Shown in pieces: positions 8,400 to 16,839 of a DNA stretch of 38,979 bases. Position 1 is the first letter of the stretch, and each line of letters begins with the position of its first letter. Location of the stretch: assembly GCA_946412355.1 (NCBI GenBank), contig CAMKGX010000013.1, positions 1 to 38,979 of the forward strand. The letters run 5' to 3'. This DNA is from an uncultured Clostridia bacterium (lineage in GTDB: Bacteria; Bacillota; Clostridia; Oscillospirales; Oscillospiraceae). The notes below the pieces were generated by a model that saw only the letters and a program-made list of their open reading frames with translations, did no database searches and was not told the origin of the DNA. A program made the position numbers and the translations under genes.

Positions 8400-9060
8400 G
8401 AGGCTGTTATCATTCACCCGACCCCGGCGGTGAACGTTACCGCATTGCGGGCCGCCGGTGGCGTCGGCCCCTACGGTGGTTGTCGATGCTGCACACCATT
8501 CATCCGCCCTTGGCGGAAATCATCACCTCGCTGAGGGCGATTCGTGAATCGCCCCTACGGTGTAATCATGGCGGCATCGGTTTTTTCGTAGGGGCGCTTC
8601 ATGAAGCGCCCGCAACGGCGGCGTGGCAGCGGAACGGCGTCGGTGGTTACGGAGGGTCACCCCTTTTTTCGTAGGGCGCGACGACCTCGGCGCGCCGTTT
8701 TCCCGGCGGCGGGTTTGCGGAAAGGCACCGTTGGTTGCGGTGGGGCGCGATAATATCCGTAGGGGCCGACGCCCCCGGCGGCCCGTTTCCCGGCGGAGGG
8801 TTTGATAAAAGGTGTCGTTGGCTGCGGCAGGGTCACCTGTTATTTCGTAGGGCGCGACGACCCGGCGCGCCGTTTGCACGGTTGTCGTTACCCATGTACC
8901 GTTTAACCAGCTTTGGCGGTCATCGTTACCCGGTCACGGGCCGCCGGGTCGTCGGCCCCTACGGTGGTTACCGTTGCCGTCTGCCATCCACCCGGGCTTG
9001 TTAATTATCGTTACCGCGCTTCGGGCGATTCGTGCATCGCCCCTACGGTTTTTATGCCAC
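8400..9060. repeat. Family I GTAG-hairpin block, eight modules
   Basis: The dnaA-rpmH divergent gap holds hairpins at 8448-8474 (c, minus), 8535-8558 (a, minus), 8588-8611 (b, plus), 8671-8696 (d, plus), 8759-8785 (c, plus), 8847-8872 (d, plus), 8937-8962 (c, minus) and 9023-9046 (a, minus, one unpaired change in the 3' arm). The a-to-c pairs are 86-87 bp apart. The flanks 8193-8400 and 9061-9270 hold the dnaA and rpmH promoters; I see no gene in the gap. Confidence 0.85.
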
Positions 9061-9120
9061 CATATCTTGTATACTGTTCCCCTTTCCCCCCACAAGGTTC
9101 CAAATTTACATAAAAACTCA

Positions 9121-9150
9121 TTGACAAAAGCCGCATCTTACCTGTATAAT
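9121..9150 (+). promoter_or_regulatory. rpmH operon promoter (sigma-A type)
   Basis: Perfect -35 TTGACA (9121-9126) and perfect -10 TATAAT (9145-9150) with an 18-nt spacer and an extended TG before the -10. It drives rpmH, and probably rnpA-yidD. A 120-nt leader follows. Confidence 0.85.
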
Positions 9151-9270
9151 ACCGTTTGCGCCGTTTTCGGCGCCGCAAATTGTCCACTGCGGCAGGGCCA
9201 CGGCTCTGCTGTCGAGTAAGAGCGGCGTATCGCCGCCGGAGATTCTATTAAAAGATGGAGGTGTCACGCA

Positions 9271-9405
9271 ATGTTCCGTACCTATCAGCCCAAGAAGCGC
9301 CAGCGCTCCAAGGTGCACGGCTTCCGCAAGAGAATGGCTACCGCCAACGGCCGTAAGGTCCTGGCCCGCCGCCGCGCCAAGGGTCGCATCCGCCTGAGCC
9401 ACTAA
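9271..9405 (+). CDS. rpmH: 50S ribosomal protein L34
   Basis: A 44-residue, very basic large-subunit protein, too short to be listed among longer frames. It begins [18 protein letters not shown] and ends [11 protein letters not shown], the invariant L34 pattern with the [19 protein letters not shown] core. AAGATGGAGGTGT precedes the ATG. It is first in rpmH-rnpA-yidD, and the perfect promoter at 9121-9150 fits a highly expressed ribosomal gene. Confidence 0.97.
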   Translation: MFRTYQPKKRQRSKVHGFRKRMATANGRKVLARRRAKGRIRLSH

Positions 9406-9419
9406 GAGGCCGCGGAAAA

Positions 9420-9495
9420 TGCGTCGCGTATAGCGTAGATACCCCAGGGACGTCACGAGCGTTAGGCTCTGCCGTCCCTATTGGTCTATGCGCGA
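9420..9495 (+). other. Structured rpmH-rnpA intercistronic hairpin
   Basis: The 108-nt gap between rpmH and rnpA contains nested inverted repeats: GCGTATAG pairs with CTATGCGC, and inside it GGGACG pairs with CGTCCC. There is no T-run, so it is more likely a processing or stability element, or a partial attenuator, than a full terminator. This fits the large excess of L34 over RNase P protein expected from one transcript, but that use is inference. Confidence 0.45.
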
Positions 9496-9513
9496 TGAAA
9501 TGAGGAGGAGTCC

Positions 9514-9858
9514 ATGAAAGCGTCTTGCACGGTGAAGGAAAACCACATCTTCCGCCGCATGTACCGCAAGGGCAAGTGCGCTGTGCGCAGCGGCGTGGTG
9601 GTGTACTGCGCCAAAACCAATCGCCCCCGCTGCCGCCTGGGCGTCACCGTCAGCACCAAAGTGGGCAAGGCGGTGGTGCGCAACCGGGTGCGCCGCCGGT
9701 TTCGTGAGCTGTTCCGGCTGCACGCCGGGGAGATAAAAGGCAGCTACGACGTGATTCTGGTGGGCCGGGGCCGCAGCGCCGACATGCCCTGGGCCAAGCT
9801 GGAGGGCCAGTATCTGGCCTGCCTGCGGGAGCTGGGCATGGTGGAGGACAGGCCATGA
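9514..9858 (+). CDS. rnpA: Ribonuclease P protein component
   Basis: Protein cofactor of RNase P, which trims 5' leaders from tRNA precursors; 114 residues. The RNR signature is clear: [20 protein letters not shown] near residues 48-67. The N-terminal substrate-binding part [14 protein letters not shown] and the [13 protein letters not shown] strand are typical. GAGGAGGAG lies before the ATG. The end overlaps yidD by 4 nt (ATGA), so yidD is translationally coupled. Confidence 0.96.
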   Translation: MKASCTVKENHIFRRMYRKGKCAVRSGVVVYCAKTNRPRCRLGVTVSTKVGKAVVRNRVRRRFRELFRLHAGEIKGSYDVILVGRGRSADMPWAKLEGQYLACLRELGMVEDRP

Positions 9859-10064
9859 AGCGCGCCCTCCTGATGCTCATCCGGTTCTACCAGGCCGCCG
9901 TGTCCCCCTTCACCCCGCCCCGCTGCCGCTATATCCCCACCTGCTCCCAGTACGCCCGTGAGGCCATTGAGAAGTACGGCGCGGGCAAGGGCAGCTATCT
10001 GGCGGCAAGGCGACTTTTACGCTGCCACCCGTTTCATAAGGGCGGCTATGACCCCGTTCCGTAA
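9855..10064 (+). CDS. yidD: Membrane protein insertion efficiency factor YidD
   Basis: A 69-residue amphipathic membrane-associated protein with the family pattern [35 protein letters not shown] and the C-terminal [16 protein letters not shown]. The conserved cysteines of YIPTCSQYA and LRCHPF are present. It sits between rnpA and yidC as in most bacteria and is thought to assist YidC-dependent insertion. The ATG overlaps the rnpA stop. Confidence 0.95.
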   Translation: MKRALLMLIRFYQAAVSPFTPPRCRYIPTCSQYAREAIEKYGAGKGSYLAARRLLRCHPFHKGGYDPVP

Positions 10065-10274
10065 TTGTTACCCCGCATCTTTCGGATCTTTTGCGCCCCT
10101 GCTTCGTCCCTTCCCCTTGCCATACAGATAGTATGCCTGCGGGAAAGGGCCATCGCCGGGACACAAAATCTCTCGAAATCTGCTTTCGGATTTCCGGATA
10201 ATCTACGGATATAATTACGGAAAAATCGCATATTTCCCCTCAAAAAGTCAGTAAATTTACGGAGGAACCCCAAT
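10065..10274 (+). other. yidD-yidC gap with inverted repeats
   Basis: 210 nt without a gene. A long stem CCCTTCCCC.../...GGGAAAGGG spans about 10110-10149. A TATAAT at 10210-10215 could be a yidC -10, but I see no good -35 at 16-18 nt. The yidC ribosome site is ACGGAGGAA just before the ATG. Confidence 0.35.
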
Positions 10275-11381
10275 ATGTTCGCACAACTCGGATACTATAT
10301 CTGTGTTCCCTTCGCATGGCTGACGCGCCTGTTTTACAGCGTCACCGGCTCCTACGGCCTGGCGCTGATCCTGTTCACCCTGGTGGTGAAGATCGTGATC
10401 CTGCCCTTCCAGCTCAAGAGCAAGAAGAGCATGCTGCGGATGAACCGCATGCAGGGCAAGATCAAGGACATCCAGGTGCGCTACGCCAACAATAAGGAGA
10501 AGCAAAACCAGGAGATGGCCGACCTGTACGCCCGGGAGGGCATCAACCCCATGGGCGGCTGCCTCTGGTCCTTCCTGCCCTTCCCCATTCTGATTGCGCT
10601 GTATTACATCATCCGCGTGCCCCTGCGGTACTTCATGTCCATGTCCACCGAGGCCATCGAGGGCGTCCGGGCCCTGGCCGAGACGTTGGGCTATGAGACC
10701 GCCACCTCCGGCCAGGCCGCCGCCTACGAGCAGATTTACCTGGCCAAGTTCGTCCATGAGAACTGGGCCAGCTTCCAGGGGAAGTTTGACCGGCTCATCG
10801 ACCTGGATTACAATTTCCTGGGTATGGACCTGGCCAACACCGTGTCCAACGTGATCCACAACTTCAAGGACGCCGGCTGGAGCGGCTGGGGCCTGATTCT
10901 CCTGCCCATCCTGGCCGCCGGCACCCAGTTCGCCATGAGCCTGGTCACCATGAAGCAGCAGGGCGACGCCGCCCAGAACGGCACCGGCAAGGCCATGATC
11001 TACATGATGCCCCTGATGACCCTGTGGTTCGGCTACATGCTGCCCGCCGCGCTGATGATCTACTGGATTGCCAACGCCGTGTTCTCCCTCATCCAGGAGG
11101 TGCTGCTGAACAAGTACTTCAACAAGATCCTGGACCGTGAGGAGACCGACAAGGAGCGGGAAAAGCGTGAGGCCCGGTATGCCAAGCGCCAGGCCGCCAT
11201 GGCCAACTATAACCGCCAGATGGAGGAGGCCAAGGGCGACAAGAAGATCAAGCAGAAGCAGGCCGAGAAGAAGGCCCAGCAGGCCGAGCGCAAGGCCACC
11301 GGCACCAATGAAAACGGCCGTGTGGGCCAGCGGCCCTACGCCCGGGGCCGGTCCTTCAGCGAAGACCATTACAGTGAATAA
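10275..11381 (+). CDS. yidC: Membrane protein insertase YidC/Oxa1
   Basis: Oxa1-family insertase for integral membrane proteins, 368 residues. The N-terminal hydrophobic segment LILFTLVVKIVILPFQLKSK and the cytoplasmic loop with KKSMLRMNRMQGKIKDIQ and YAREGINPMGGCLW are typical; later membrane spans are at about 192-210 (WGLILLPILAAGTQFAMSL) and 235-275 (MMPLMTLWFGYMLPAALMIYW). The C-terminus is a long Lys/Arg-rich tail (about residues 290-368) of the kind that contacts ribosomes. There is no lipobox cysteine, unlike Bacillus SpoIIIJ. An insert of about 60 residues (GVRALAETLGYETATSGQ...) lies between the first spans. It is followed 12 nt later by jag, as in other Firmicutes. Confidence 0.95.
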   Translation: MFAQLGYYICVPFAWLTRLFYSVTGSYGLALILFTLVVKIVILPFQLKSKKSMLRMNRMQGKIKDIQVRYANNKEKQNQEMADLYAREGINPMGGCLWSFLPFPILIALYYIIRVPLRYFMSMSTEAIEGVRALAETLGYETATSGQAAAYEQIYLAKFVHENWASFQGKFDRLIDLDYNFLGMDLANTVSNVIHNFKDAGWSGWGLILLPILAAGTQFAMSLVTMKQQGDAAQNGTGKAMIYMMPLMTLWFGYMLPAALMIYWIANAVFSLIQEVLLNKYFNKILDREETDKEREKREARYAKRQAAMANYNRQMEEAKGDKKIKQKQAEKKAQQAERKATGTNENGRVGQRPYARGRSFSEDHYSE

Positions 11382-11393
11382 GGAGTTTTGTCT

Positions 11394-12254
11394 ATGAGTT
11401 ATATCGACGTAACAGGCAAGACGACGGAGGAGGCCATCGCCAACGCCCTGGCCCAGCTGGGCATGAGCCGCGACGACGTGTCCGTGGAGATTCTGGCCCA
11501 GGCCAAGAGCGGCTTCCTGGGTCTGGGCGCCAGCCCCGCCAAGGTCCGTGTCACCTACGGCCCCGACGAGGCCACCATGGACGACGTGGTGCTGCCCACC
11601 TTTGAAAAGCCTGTGAAGAAAGAGCCGGCCCCCAAGAAGGCCGCCCAGCCCCAGCCCAAAAAAGAAGAGCCCAAAAAGCCCGCCGAGAAGAAGCCCGAGC
11701 CCAAAAAGGCAGAGCCCAAGAAGGCCGAGCCCGCCGAGAAGGGCGACAGCGCCCCGGTGAAGGCGGCGGAGGAGAATCTGCCGCTGTGCGAGGATAAGAA
11801 CGCCCAGCGCATCACCGCCTTTTTGACGGGCCTGCTGCAGCATCTGGAGTCCGACGCCCAGGTGAAGGTCTACGAGGTGGAAAAGGGCCGGTATAAGGTG
11901 ATTCTGGACGGCGACAAGCTGGGCCAGCTCATCGGTCGCCGGGGCGAAACCCTGGACGCCATCCAGCAGCTCACCAACTACGCCCTCAACGATAAGGGCG
12001 AGAAGCGCATCCGTGTCCAGGTGGACGCGGAGAACTACCGGGCCAAGCGGGAGGCCAGCCTGGAGAGCCTGGCCGCCAAGGTGGCCGCCAAGGTCACCCG
12101 GTATCGCCGCAGCGTCACGCTGGAGCCCATGAACGCCTACGAGCGCCATGTGATCCACGCCGCGCTCCAGGATACCGCCGGCGTCACCACCTACTCCATC
12201 GGCACCGAGCCCAACCGCCGGGTGGTGGTGGCCTACGACCGGGAGAGCCGGTAA
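11394..12254 (+). CDS. jag: RNA-binding protein Jag / KhpB
   Basis: A 286-residue three-domain RNA-binding protein. The Jag-N domain (1-52) includes SGFLGLGASPAKVRVTY. A charged low-complexity linker of about 75 residues is rich in Lys, Pro and Glu with repeated PKKAE units. The KH domain has the IGRRGETLDAIQQLTNYALN motif, and the C-terminal R3H domain is MNAYERHVIHAALQD...EPNRRVVV. I chose ATG 11394, 8 nt after AGGAG, over an in-frame TTG at 11388. KhpB with KhpA binds many transcripts and affects cell elongation in streptococci. It follows yidC in the same transcript and ends at a strong terminator. Confidence 0.95.
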   Translation: MSYIDVTGKTTEEAIANALAQLGMSRDDVSVEILAQAKSGFLGLGASPAKVRVTYGPDEATMDDVVLPTFEKPVKKEPAPKKAAQPQPKKEEPKKPAEKKPEPKKAEPKKAEPAEKGDSAPVKAAEENLPLCEDKNAQRITAFLTGLLQHLESDAQVKVYEVEKGRYKVILDGDKLGQLIGRRGETLDAIQQLTNYALNDKGEKRIRVQVDAENYRAKREASLESLAAKVAAKVTRYRRSVTLEPMNAYERHVIHAALQDTAGVTTYSIGTEPNRRVVVAYDRESR

Positions 12255-12264
12255 AAAGGTTGAT

Positions 12265-12299
12265 AAAAAGAAACGCCCAAATCGGGCGTTTCTTTTTTT
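12265..12299 (+). terminator. Intrinsic terminator after jag
   Basis: A 14-bp stem (AAAAAGAAACGCCC with its complement), 5-nt loop AAATC, and a run of seven T from 12293. It closes the rpmH-to-jag cluster. Confidence 0.93.
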
Positions 12300-12342
12300 G
12301 CGGCGGTATGGTAGAATGGGAAACGGAAACAAAAACCGCCCT

Positions 12343-12512
12343 GCCTTCCCCTTGGGGGGAAGGTGGCACGGCCGTAGGCCGTGACGGATGAGGGGGCGAT
12401 GATCGCCGAGGGCGGGTGAGATGAGGGGGCGTCTACCGGAATCTTTCCGCAAAATCGCCCCCTCATTCCCCCCAGTGTGCGCACTGGGGTACCTTCCCCC
12501 CAAGGGGAAGGC
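12343..12512. repeat. Family II composite palindromic repeat (copy b, 170 bp)
   Basis: The most compact copy: boundary stem GCCTTCCCC/GGGGAAGG at the left, CACGGCC-GTA-GGCCGTG, then GATGAGGGGGCG arms facing CGCCCCCTCAT, a CCCCAGTG-TGCG-CACTGGGG hairpin, and the boundary stem again at 12493-12512. The whole unit can fold as nested hairpins. Confidence 0.85.
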
Positions 12513-12703
12513 GAGCCAATATCGTGCCCCTACGCAACCAACCACCCTTTCATCAAATCCGCCGCCGGGTAACGGGCCGCCGAGTCGTCGGCCCCTAAGG
12601 ACAAAACCGATACCCTCCATTTTACACCACACCATTCCAATCCATCCCCGCAGCGGACACCGCAATTCTCCATGATTCATCTTCCCCGGAAAGGAGGCCC
12701 GCC
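12513..12703. repeat. Partial family I module before the radical SAM gene
   Basis: A class c hairpin in minus orientation at 12573-12597 whose GTAG end is mutated (CCTAA instead of CCTAC), plus a linker and a truncated CCCCTAC end near 12526-12532. No clear promoter is visible for the operon that starts at 12704. Confidence 0.6.
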
Positions 12704-13546
12704 ATGTTCAACCGCGCTTACGTGGAGATCACCAACGTGTGCAATCTCCATTGCGACTTCTGCCCCGGCACCGCTCGGCCCGCCGGGTTTATGACCGTGG
12801 CGGACTTCGCCGCCGCTGCCGCCGCCCTGCGGCCCTACACCGATTACCTCTACCTCCACGTCATGGGCGAGCCCCTGCTCCACCCCCACCTGGAGGACAT
12901 TCTCAAAACCGCCGACGAACAGGGCTTCCGCGTCTGCCTCACCACCAACGGCACCCTGCTGCCCCGCCGGGCCCCGGCGCTGCTGGCCGCCCCGGCCCTG
13001 CGCAAGGTCAGCGTGTCCCTCCACTCCTTTGAGGGCAACGGCGGCACCGACGCCACGGACTACGTAAACGGCGTGTGGCACTTTGCCGCCGCCTTTGCCG
13101 GGGAGGGCCGCCTCTGCGCTCTGCGGCTGTGGAACGAGGGGGGCAAGGAGACCCAAAACCATGCCATTTGCCGCCTTTTGTCGGAAAAATGCGGACAGGA
13201 TGTGGAAAACCTGCCCGCCGACCCCCTGGGCAACCGCCGCCTGGGCCCCGGCCTCTATCTGGAGCGCGCCCCCAAATTTGACTGGCCCGCCTTGGACGCC
13301 CCGGTGCAGATCGTCACCTTCTGCCACGGCCTGCGGCGGCAGATCGCCGTGCTGTGGGACGGCACGGTGGTGCCCTGCTGCCTGGACGGCCAGGGCGTCA
13401 TGGCCCTGGGCAATATCTTCGCCACTCCCCTGTCTGCCATTCTCCAAAGCCCCCGGGCGAAAGCCATCTACGACGGCTTCTCCCGCCGTGAGGCGGTGGA
13501 GGCGCTGTGCCGCCGGTGCGGTTACGCCGCCCGGTTTACGCCGTGA
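12704..13546 (+). CDS. Radical SAM / SPASM-type protein of unknown function
   Basis: A 280-residue radical SAM protein. The CxxxCxxC cluster motif is CNLHCDFC (residues 13-20) inside VEITNVCNLHCDFCPGT; the GxP-type HVMGEPLLHP and the LTTNGTLLP strand follow. The C-terminal third carries a SPASM-like set of cysteines: TFCHG, the VLWDGTVVPCCLDG segment and ALCRRCGYA, which would bind an auxiliary Fe-S cluster. AAAGGAGG stands 6 nt before the ATG. The last 4 nt overlap the GTG start of mutY, so the two are coupled. Relatives include peptide maturases and tRNA or cofactor enzymes, but I see no peptide substrate gene nearby, so no function is assigned. It is slightly shorter than typical SPASM proteins. 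Confidence 0.85.
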   Translation: MFNRAYVEITNVCNLHCDFCPGTARPAGFMTVADFAAAAAALRPYTDYLYLHVMGEPLLHPHLEDILKTADEQGFRVCLTTNGTLLPRRAPALLAAPALRKVSVSLHSFEGNGGTDATDYVNGVWHFAAAFAGEGRLCALRLWNEGGKETQNHAICRLLSEKCGQDVENLPADPLGNRRLGPGLYLERAPKFDWPALDAPVQIVTFCHGLRRQIAVLWDGTVVPCCLDGQGVMALGNIFATPLSAILQSPRAKAIYDGFSRREAVEALCRRCGYAARFTP

Positions 13547-14607
13547 CCGCCCCCGCCCCCCTGCGCCAGCTCCCGGCGGCGCTGCTGCGGTGGTACGATG
13601 AAAACCGCCGGGACCTGCCCTGGCGGCGGCAGGTGTCGCCATACCGCACCTGGGTGTCGGAGATCATGCTGCAGCAGACCCGTGTGGCGGCGGCGGAGCC
13701 CTATTTCCTCCGCTTTATGGCGGCCTTTCCCACCATCGAGGATTTGGCCCGGGCCGACACCGAACAGGTGCTGCGGCTGTGGCAGGGCCTGGGCTATTAC
13801 AGCCGGGCCCGGAACCTGCAAAAGGCCGCCCGGGAGATCGTGGAGCGCCACGGCGGCGTCTTCCCCGACACCTATGAGGCCATCGCCGCCCTGCCCGGCA
13901 TCGGGGACTACACCGCCGGGGCCATTTTGTCCATCGCCTTCGGAAAGCCTTACCCGGCGGTGGACGGCAACGTGCTGCGGATTTTGAGCCGCCTCACCGC
14001 CTGGGAGGGCAACGTGCTGGACGGTGCCGCCCGGGCCACGATGCGGGGCTGGCTGTCTGAGGTGCTGCCCCCCCACCGGCCCGGCGACATGAACCAGGCG
14101 CTGATGGATTTGGGCGCCACCGTCTGTTTGAGCCACGGCCGCCCCCTGTGCGAGAACTGCCCCGCCGCAGCATTTTGCGCCGCCCATAGCCTGGGCCGGG
14201 AGCAGGACTTCCCCGTGCGCGTCAAGAAAACCACCCGGAAAACCGAGACCCTCACCGCCTTTTTGCTGCTGCGGAATGGGGAAATCGCCCTGCGGCAGCG
14301 GCCCGACCGGGGCCTTCTGGCCTCTCTCTGGGAGGTGCCCCACACGGCGGGGGAGCTGGACGAGCAGCAGGCGGCGGAATGGCTGTTGCAAAATGGCGTC
14401 ATTCCCCACCGATGGGTGAAAAAGATACATTGGAAGCATTTATTCACCCACATTGAATGGCAAATCACGGGATATATCGTAGAAATACAGGGAGACGGCG
14501 ACAGCACATGGCTGTGGTGCGGCCCAGAGGAACGCTCCGCCCACCCGGTGCCCTCCGCCTTTTCCCCCTTGATAAAGGAGATTGACAATGGCACAGCTTT
14601 ACTTTAA
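13543..14607 (+). CDS. mutY: A/G-specific adenine glycosylase MutY
   Basis: Removes adenine mispaired with 8-oxoguanine or guanine; 354 residues from the GTG at 13543, which overlaps the preceding stop (GTGA). The helix-hairpin-helix is LPGIGDYTAGAILSIAFGK with the catalytic Asp in AVDGNVLR, and the catalytic Glu is in WVSEIMLQQTRV. The four cysteines of the [4Fe-4S] cluster are in VCLSHGRPLCENCPAAAFC; the first spacing is C-x7-C rather than the x6 of E. coli. The C-terminal NUDIX-like domain (about 220-350) reads the 8-oxoG strand (LWEVPHTAGELDE). The end overlaps tdk by 20 nt. Confidence 0.95.
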   Translation: MTAPAPLRQLPAALLRWYDENRRDLPWRRQVSPYRTWVSEIMLQQTRVAAAEPYFLRFMAAFPTIEDLARADTEQVLRLWQGLGYYSRARNLQKAAREIVERHGGVFPDTYEAIAALPGIGDYTAGAILSIAFGKPYPAVDGNVLRILSRLTAWEGNVLDGAARATMRGWLSEVLPPHRPGDMNQALMDLGATVCLSHGRPLCENCPAAAFCAAHSLGREQDFPVRVKKTTRKTETLTAFLLLRNGEIALRQRPDRGLLASLWEVPHTAGELDEQQAAEWLLQNGVIPHRWVKKIHWKHLFTHIEWQITGYIVEIQGDGDSTWLWCGPEERSAHPVPSAFSPLIKEIDNGTALL

Positions 14608-15175
14608 GTACGGAGCCATGGGCTCCAGCAAGACCGCCAACGCCCTCATGGCCCGGTTTAACTACGAGGAGCGGGGCCAGGCCACGCTGCTGGTGAAGCC
14701 CCAGATGGACACCCGGGACGGCGACCACATCGTCCACTCCCGCATCGGCCTGTCCCACCCCTGCGTCTACTTCCACGAGATGCAGGCCATGCCGGACGCC
14801 GAGCTGCAGAAATACGCCTGCATCATCGTGGACGAGGCCCAGTTCCTCACCCGGGAGGAGGTCTACTACCTGGTGCACCTGGTGGACGACTGCAACATCC
14901 CCGTCATCTGCTACGGCCTGCGGGCCGACTTCCGGGGAGAACTGTTCCCCGGCAGCTACCATTTATTGGTGCTGGCGGACAAGCTGGAGGAGGTAAAAAC
15001 CATCTGCTGGTGCGGTAAAAAGGCCACCTTCAACGCCCGGTTTGACGCCCAGGGCCACGTCCTCAAGGAGGGCGCCCAGGTGGTCATCGGCGCCAACGAC
15101 CAGTATATCGGCCTGTGCCGCCGCCACTGGATGCGCGGCGACCTGGGCCCCGACTTCGACATAAATAAGGTATGA
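14588..15175 (+). CDS. tdk: Thymidine kinase
   Basis: Type II thymidine kinase for dTMP salvage, 195 residues. The P-loop is KYGAMGSSKTANALM (GxMGSGKT-like, with Ser-Ser-Lys-Thr), Walker B is CIIVDEAQFL, and the lasso/zinc region has CWCGKKATFNAR and the final CRRH pair. The ATG at 14588 has AAGGAG 7 nt upstream; an in-frame TTG at 14582 is ignored. It overlaps mutY by 20 nt and the next gene by 4 nt (ATGA), so it is in the same operon. Confidence 0.95.
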   Translation: MAQLYFKYGAMGSSKTANALMARFNYEERGQATLLVKPQMDTRDGDHIVHSRIGLSHPCVYFHEMQAMPDAELQKYACIIVDEAQFLTREEVYYLVHLVDDCNIPVICYGLRADFRGELFPGSYHLLVLADKLEEVKTICWCGKKATFNARFDAQGHVLKEGAQVVIGANDQYIGLCRRHWMRGDLGPDFDINKV

Positions 15176-16035
15176 TCTGCCACCTGTGCCCCCGCCGCTG
15201 CGGCGTGGACCGGGCGGTGCAGCCGGGCTTTTGCGGCATGGGCGAGGGGGTGCGGCTGGCCCGTGCCGCCCTCCACCACTGGGAGGAGCCGGTGATCTCC
15301 GGCACCCGGGGCAGCGGCGCCGTGTTCTTCTCCGGCTGCACGCTGCGGTGCGTCTACTGCCAGAACCATGACATCTCCGCCGGCGGCTTCGGAAAAGACG
15401 TCTCCACCGCCCGGCTCCGGGAGATTTTTGAGGAATTGATCGCCCAGGGGGCCCATAATATCAATCTGGTGACCCCCACCCACTTCCTGCCCTGGATTCT
15501 CCCGGCGCTGACGCCGAAGCTGCCGGTGCCGGTGGTGTATAACTGCGGCGGCTACGAGCGGGTGGAGACGGTGCGGGCCCTGAAGGACACGGTGGACGTG
15601 TGGCTGCCGGATTTGAAGTACGCCGACGGTGCTCTGGCCAAGGGCCTCTCCGGCGCGGAGGACTATTTTGACGTGGCCACCGCCGCCATCGAGGAAATGG
15701 TGGCCCAGGCCGGCCCGCCGGTCATCGAAAACGGCCTTCTCCGCCGTGGCGTCATCATCCGCCATCTGGTGCTGCCGGGGCAGCTGGACAATACCCGGGC
15801 CGTCATCGACTACGTGTCCCGCCGCTTCGCCCACGGGGAGGTGCTGTTCTCCCTCATGGCCCAGTACACCCCCCAGCCGGGGCTGACCGGCCCCCTGGGC
15901 CGCCACGTGACGGCGGCGGAGTACCGCGCCGCCGTGGCCTACATGGAAAACTGCGGCATCCGGGATGGCTTCACCCAGGAGCGCACCTCCGCCCGGGAGG
16001 AGTACACGCCGCCCTTTGACCTGACAGGTGTGTAA
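15172..16035 (+). CDS. pflX: Radical SAM protein, PflX / pyruvate-formate-lyase-activating-like
   Basis: A 287-residue radical SAM protein of the COG1313 (PflX) type. The N-terminal Cys motif CHLCPRRCGVDR...GFCGMGEG precedes the family hallmark ALHHWEEPVISGTRGSGAVFFSGC, then CTLRCVYCQN with the CxxxCxxC cluster ligands. LVTPTHFLPWI, VYNCGGYE and LPDLKYAD strands follow. The biochemical role of this family is not settled; it resembles glycyl-radical-enzyme activators, but no glycyl radical enzyme is next to it. Its start overlaps the tdk stop by 4 nt. It ends the four-gene operon. Confidence 0.87.
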   Translation: MICHLCPRRCGVDRAVQPGFCGMGEGVRLARAALHHWEEPVISGTRGSGAVFFSGCTLRCVYCQNHDISAGGFGKDVSTARLREIFEELIAQGAHNINLVTPTHFLPWILPALTPKLPVPVVYNCGGYERVETVRALKDTVDVWLPDLKYADGALAKGLSGAEDYFDVATAAIEEMVAQAGPPVIENGLLRRGVIIRHLVLPGQLDNTRAVIDYVSRRFAHGEVLFSLMAQYTPQPGLTGPLGRHVTAAEYRAAVAYMENCGIRDGFTQERTSAREEYTPPFDLTGV

Positions 16036-16091
16036 GGCAGAAAACGGCGCCGCCGAAATTGTTAATTTTCTCTAAAATATGAATGACGGGC

Positions 16092-16120
16092 TATACATAA
16101 CTGTGCAAATGTGATAGAAT
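16092..16120 (+). promoter_or_regulatory. Putative hpf promoter
   Basis: -35 TATACA (16092-16097), 17-nt spacer, -10 TAGAAT (16115-16120) in an AT-rich stretch. A 72-nt leader with a GAGGGGA/TCTCCTC inverted repeat runs to the hpf start. Confidence 0.5.
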
Positions 16121-16192
16121 ACCGTCACAGGGATGAGGGGAATCTCCTCTCCGACCCCTGCCTGACCTACCCAGAGGAAAGGAGCCATCAAT

Positions 16193-16732
16193 ATGAAGTT
16201 CACATTCGCCTGCAAGAAAGTCACGCTCAACGACTCCATCAAGGCCTACGCCGAGAAGAAGATCAGCAAGCTGGACAAGTATTTCCCCCAGGAGGCAGAC
16301 GCCTTTGTGACCTTTGCTGTGGAGAAGAAGAACCGCTGCGTGGTGGAGCTGACCATCCGCGCCGCCAACGGCACGTTGTTCCGCGCCCAGGAGGAGGACC
16401 CCGACGGTGATATGCGGGGCGCCATCGACGCCGCCGTCAGCTTCATCGACCGCCGCATCCGCAAGAACAAGACCCGCCTGGCCAAGAACCTGCGCTCCGA
16501 GGCGCTGGTCAGCGAGGTGCCCGCCGAGTTCGACGTGGCGGAGGACACCGAGTTCGACGTGGTGCGCACCAAGCGCTTCGCCGTCAAGCCCATGACCGCC
16601 GACGAGGCCATTTTGCAGATGAACCTGCTGGACCACTCCTTCTACGTGTTCCGCAACGTGGACACCGACGAGATCGACGTGGTCTACCGCCGCAACAACG
16701 GCGGCTACGGCGTCATCGAGACCGAGCAGTAA
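16193..16732 (+). CDS. hpf: Ribosome hibernation promoting factor, long form
   Basis: A 179-residue long HPF/RaiA protein that binds idle 30S subunits and dimerises ribosomes as 100S particles in stationary phase. The N-terminal RaiA domain (1-100) shows FTFACKKVTLNDSIKAYAEKKISKLDKYF and the DMRGAIDAAVSFIDRRIRKNK helix. A linker leads to the C-terminal dimerisation domain with RTKRFAVKPMTADEAILQMNLLDHSFYVFRN and the DEIDVVYRRNNGGYGVIE strand. AGAGGAAAGGAG precedes the ATG. It has its own promoter and is flanked by hairpins, so it is probably monocistronic. Confidence 0.96.
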   Translation: MKFTFACKKVTLNDSIKAYAEKKISKLDKYFPQEADAFVTFAVEKKNRCVVELTIRAANGTLFRAQEEDPDGDMRGAIDAAVSFIDRRIRKNKTRLAKNLRSEALVSEVPAEFDVAEDTEFDVVRTKRFAVKPMTADEAILQMNLLDHSFYVFRNVDTDEIDVVYRRNNGGYGVIETEQ

Positions 16733-16775
16733 AAGTAAAAACCGCCCCTGGGGCGGTGACATAGATGGCATAACG

Positions 16776-16807
16776 ATCCCCCCGGCGCGAAAGCGCCGGG
16801 GGGATTT
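16776..16807 (+). terminator. Terminator-like hairpin after hpf
   Basis: 13-bp perfect stem (ATCCCCCCGGCGC and complement) closed by a GAAA tetraloop, followed by only TT, so termination strength is doubtful. A second small stem ACCGCC/GGCGGT is at 16741-16757. The GGGGGAT top of this hairpin recurs in the 17-bp hairpin at 23960-23998. Confidence 0.6.
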
Positions 16808-16839
16808 GCTGTGGGGGGTCAATAAGGGGAGTTTATTGT

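Noticed and set aside
11388-11390. TTG start for jag (and TTG at 14582 for tdk)
   Set aside because: The ATG codons at 11394 and 14588 have better ribosome-site spacing and match the families.
10257-12680. An 807-residue minus-strand frame opposite yidC and jag
   Set aside because: Antisense shadow of two clear genes that also runs through repeats.
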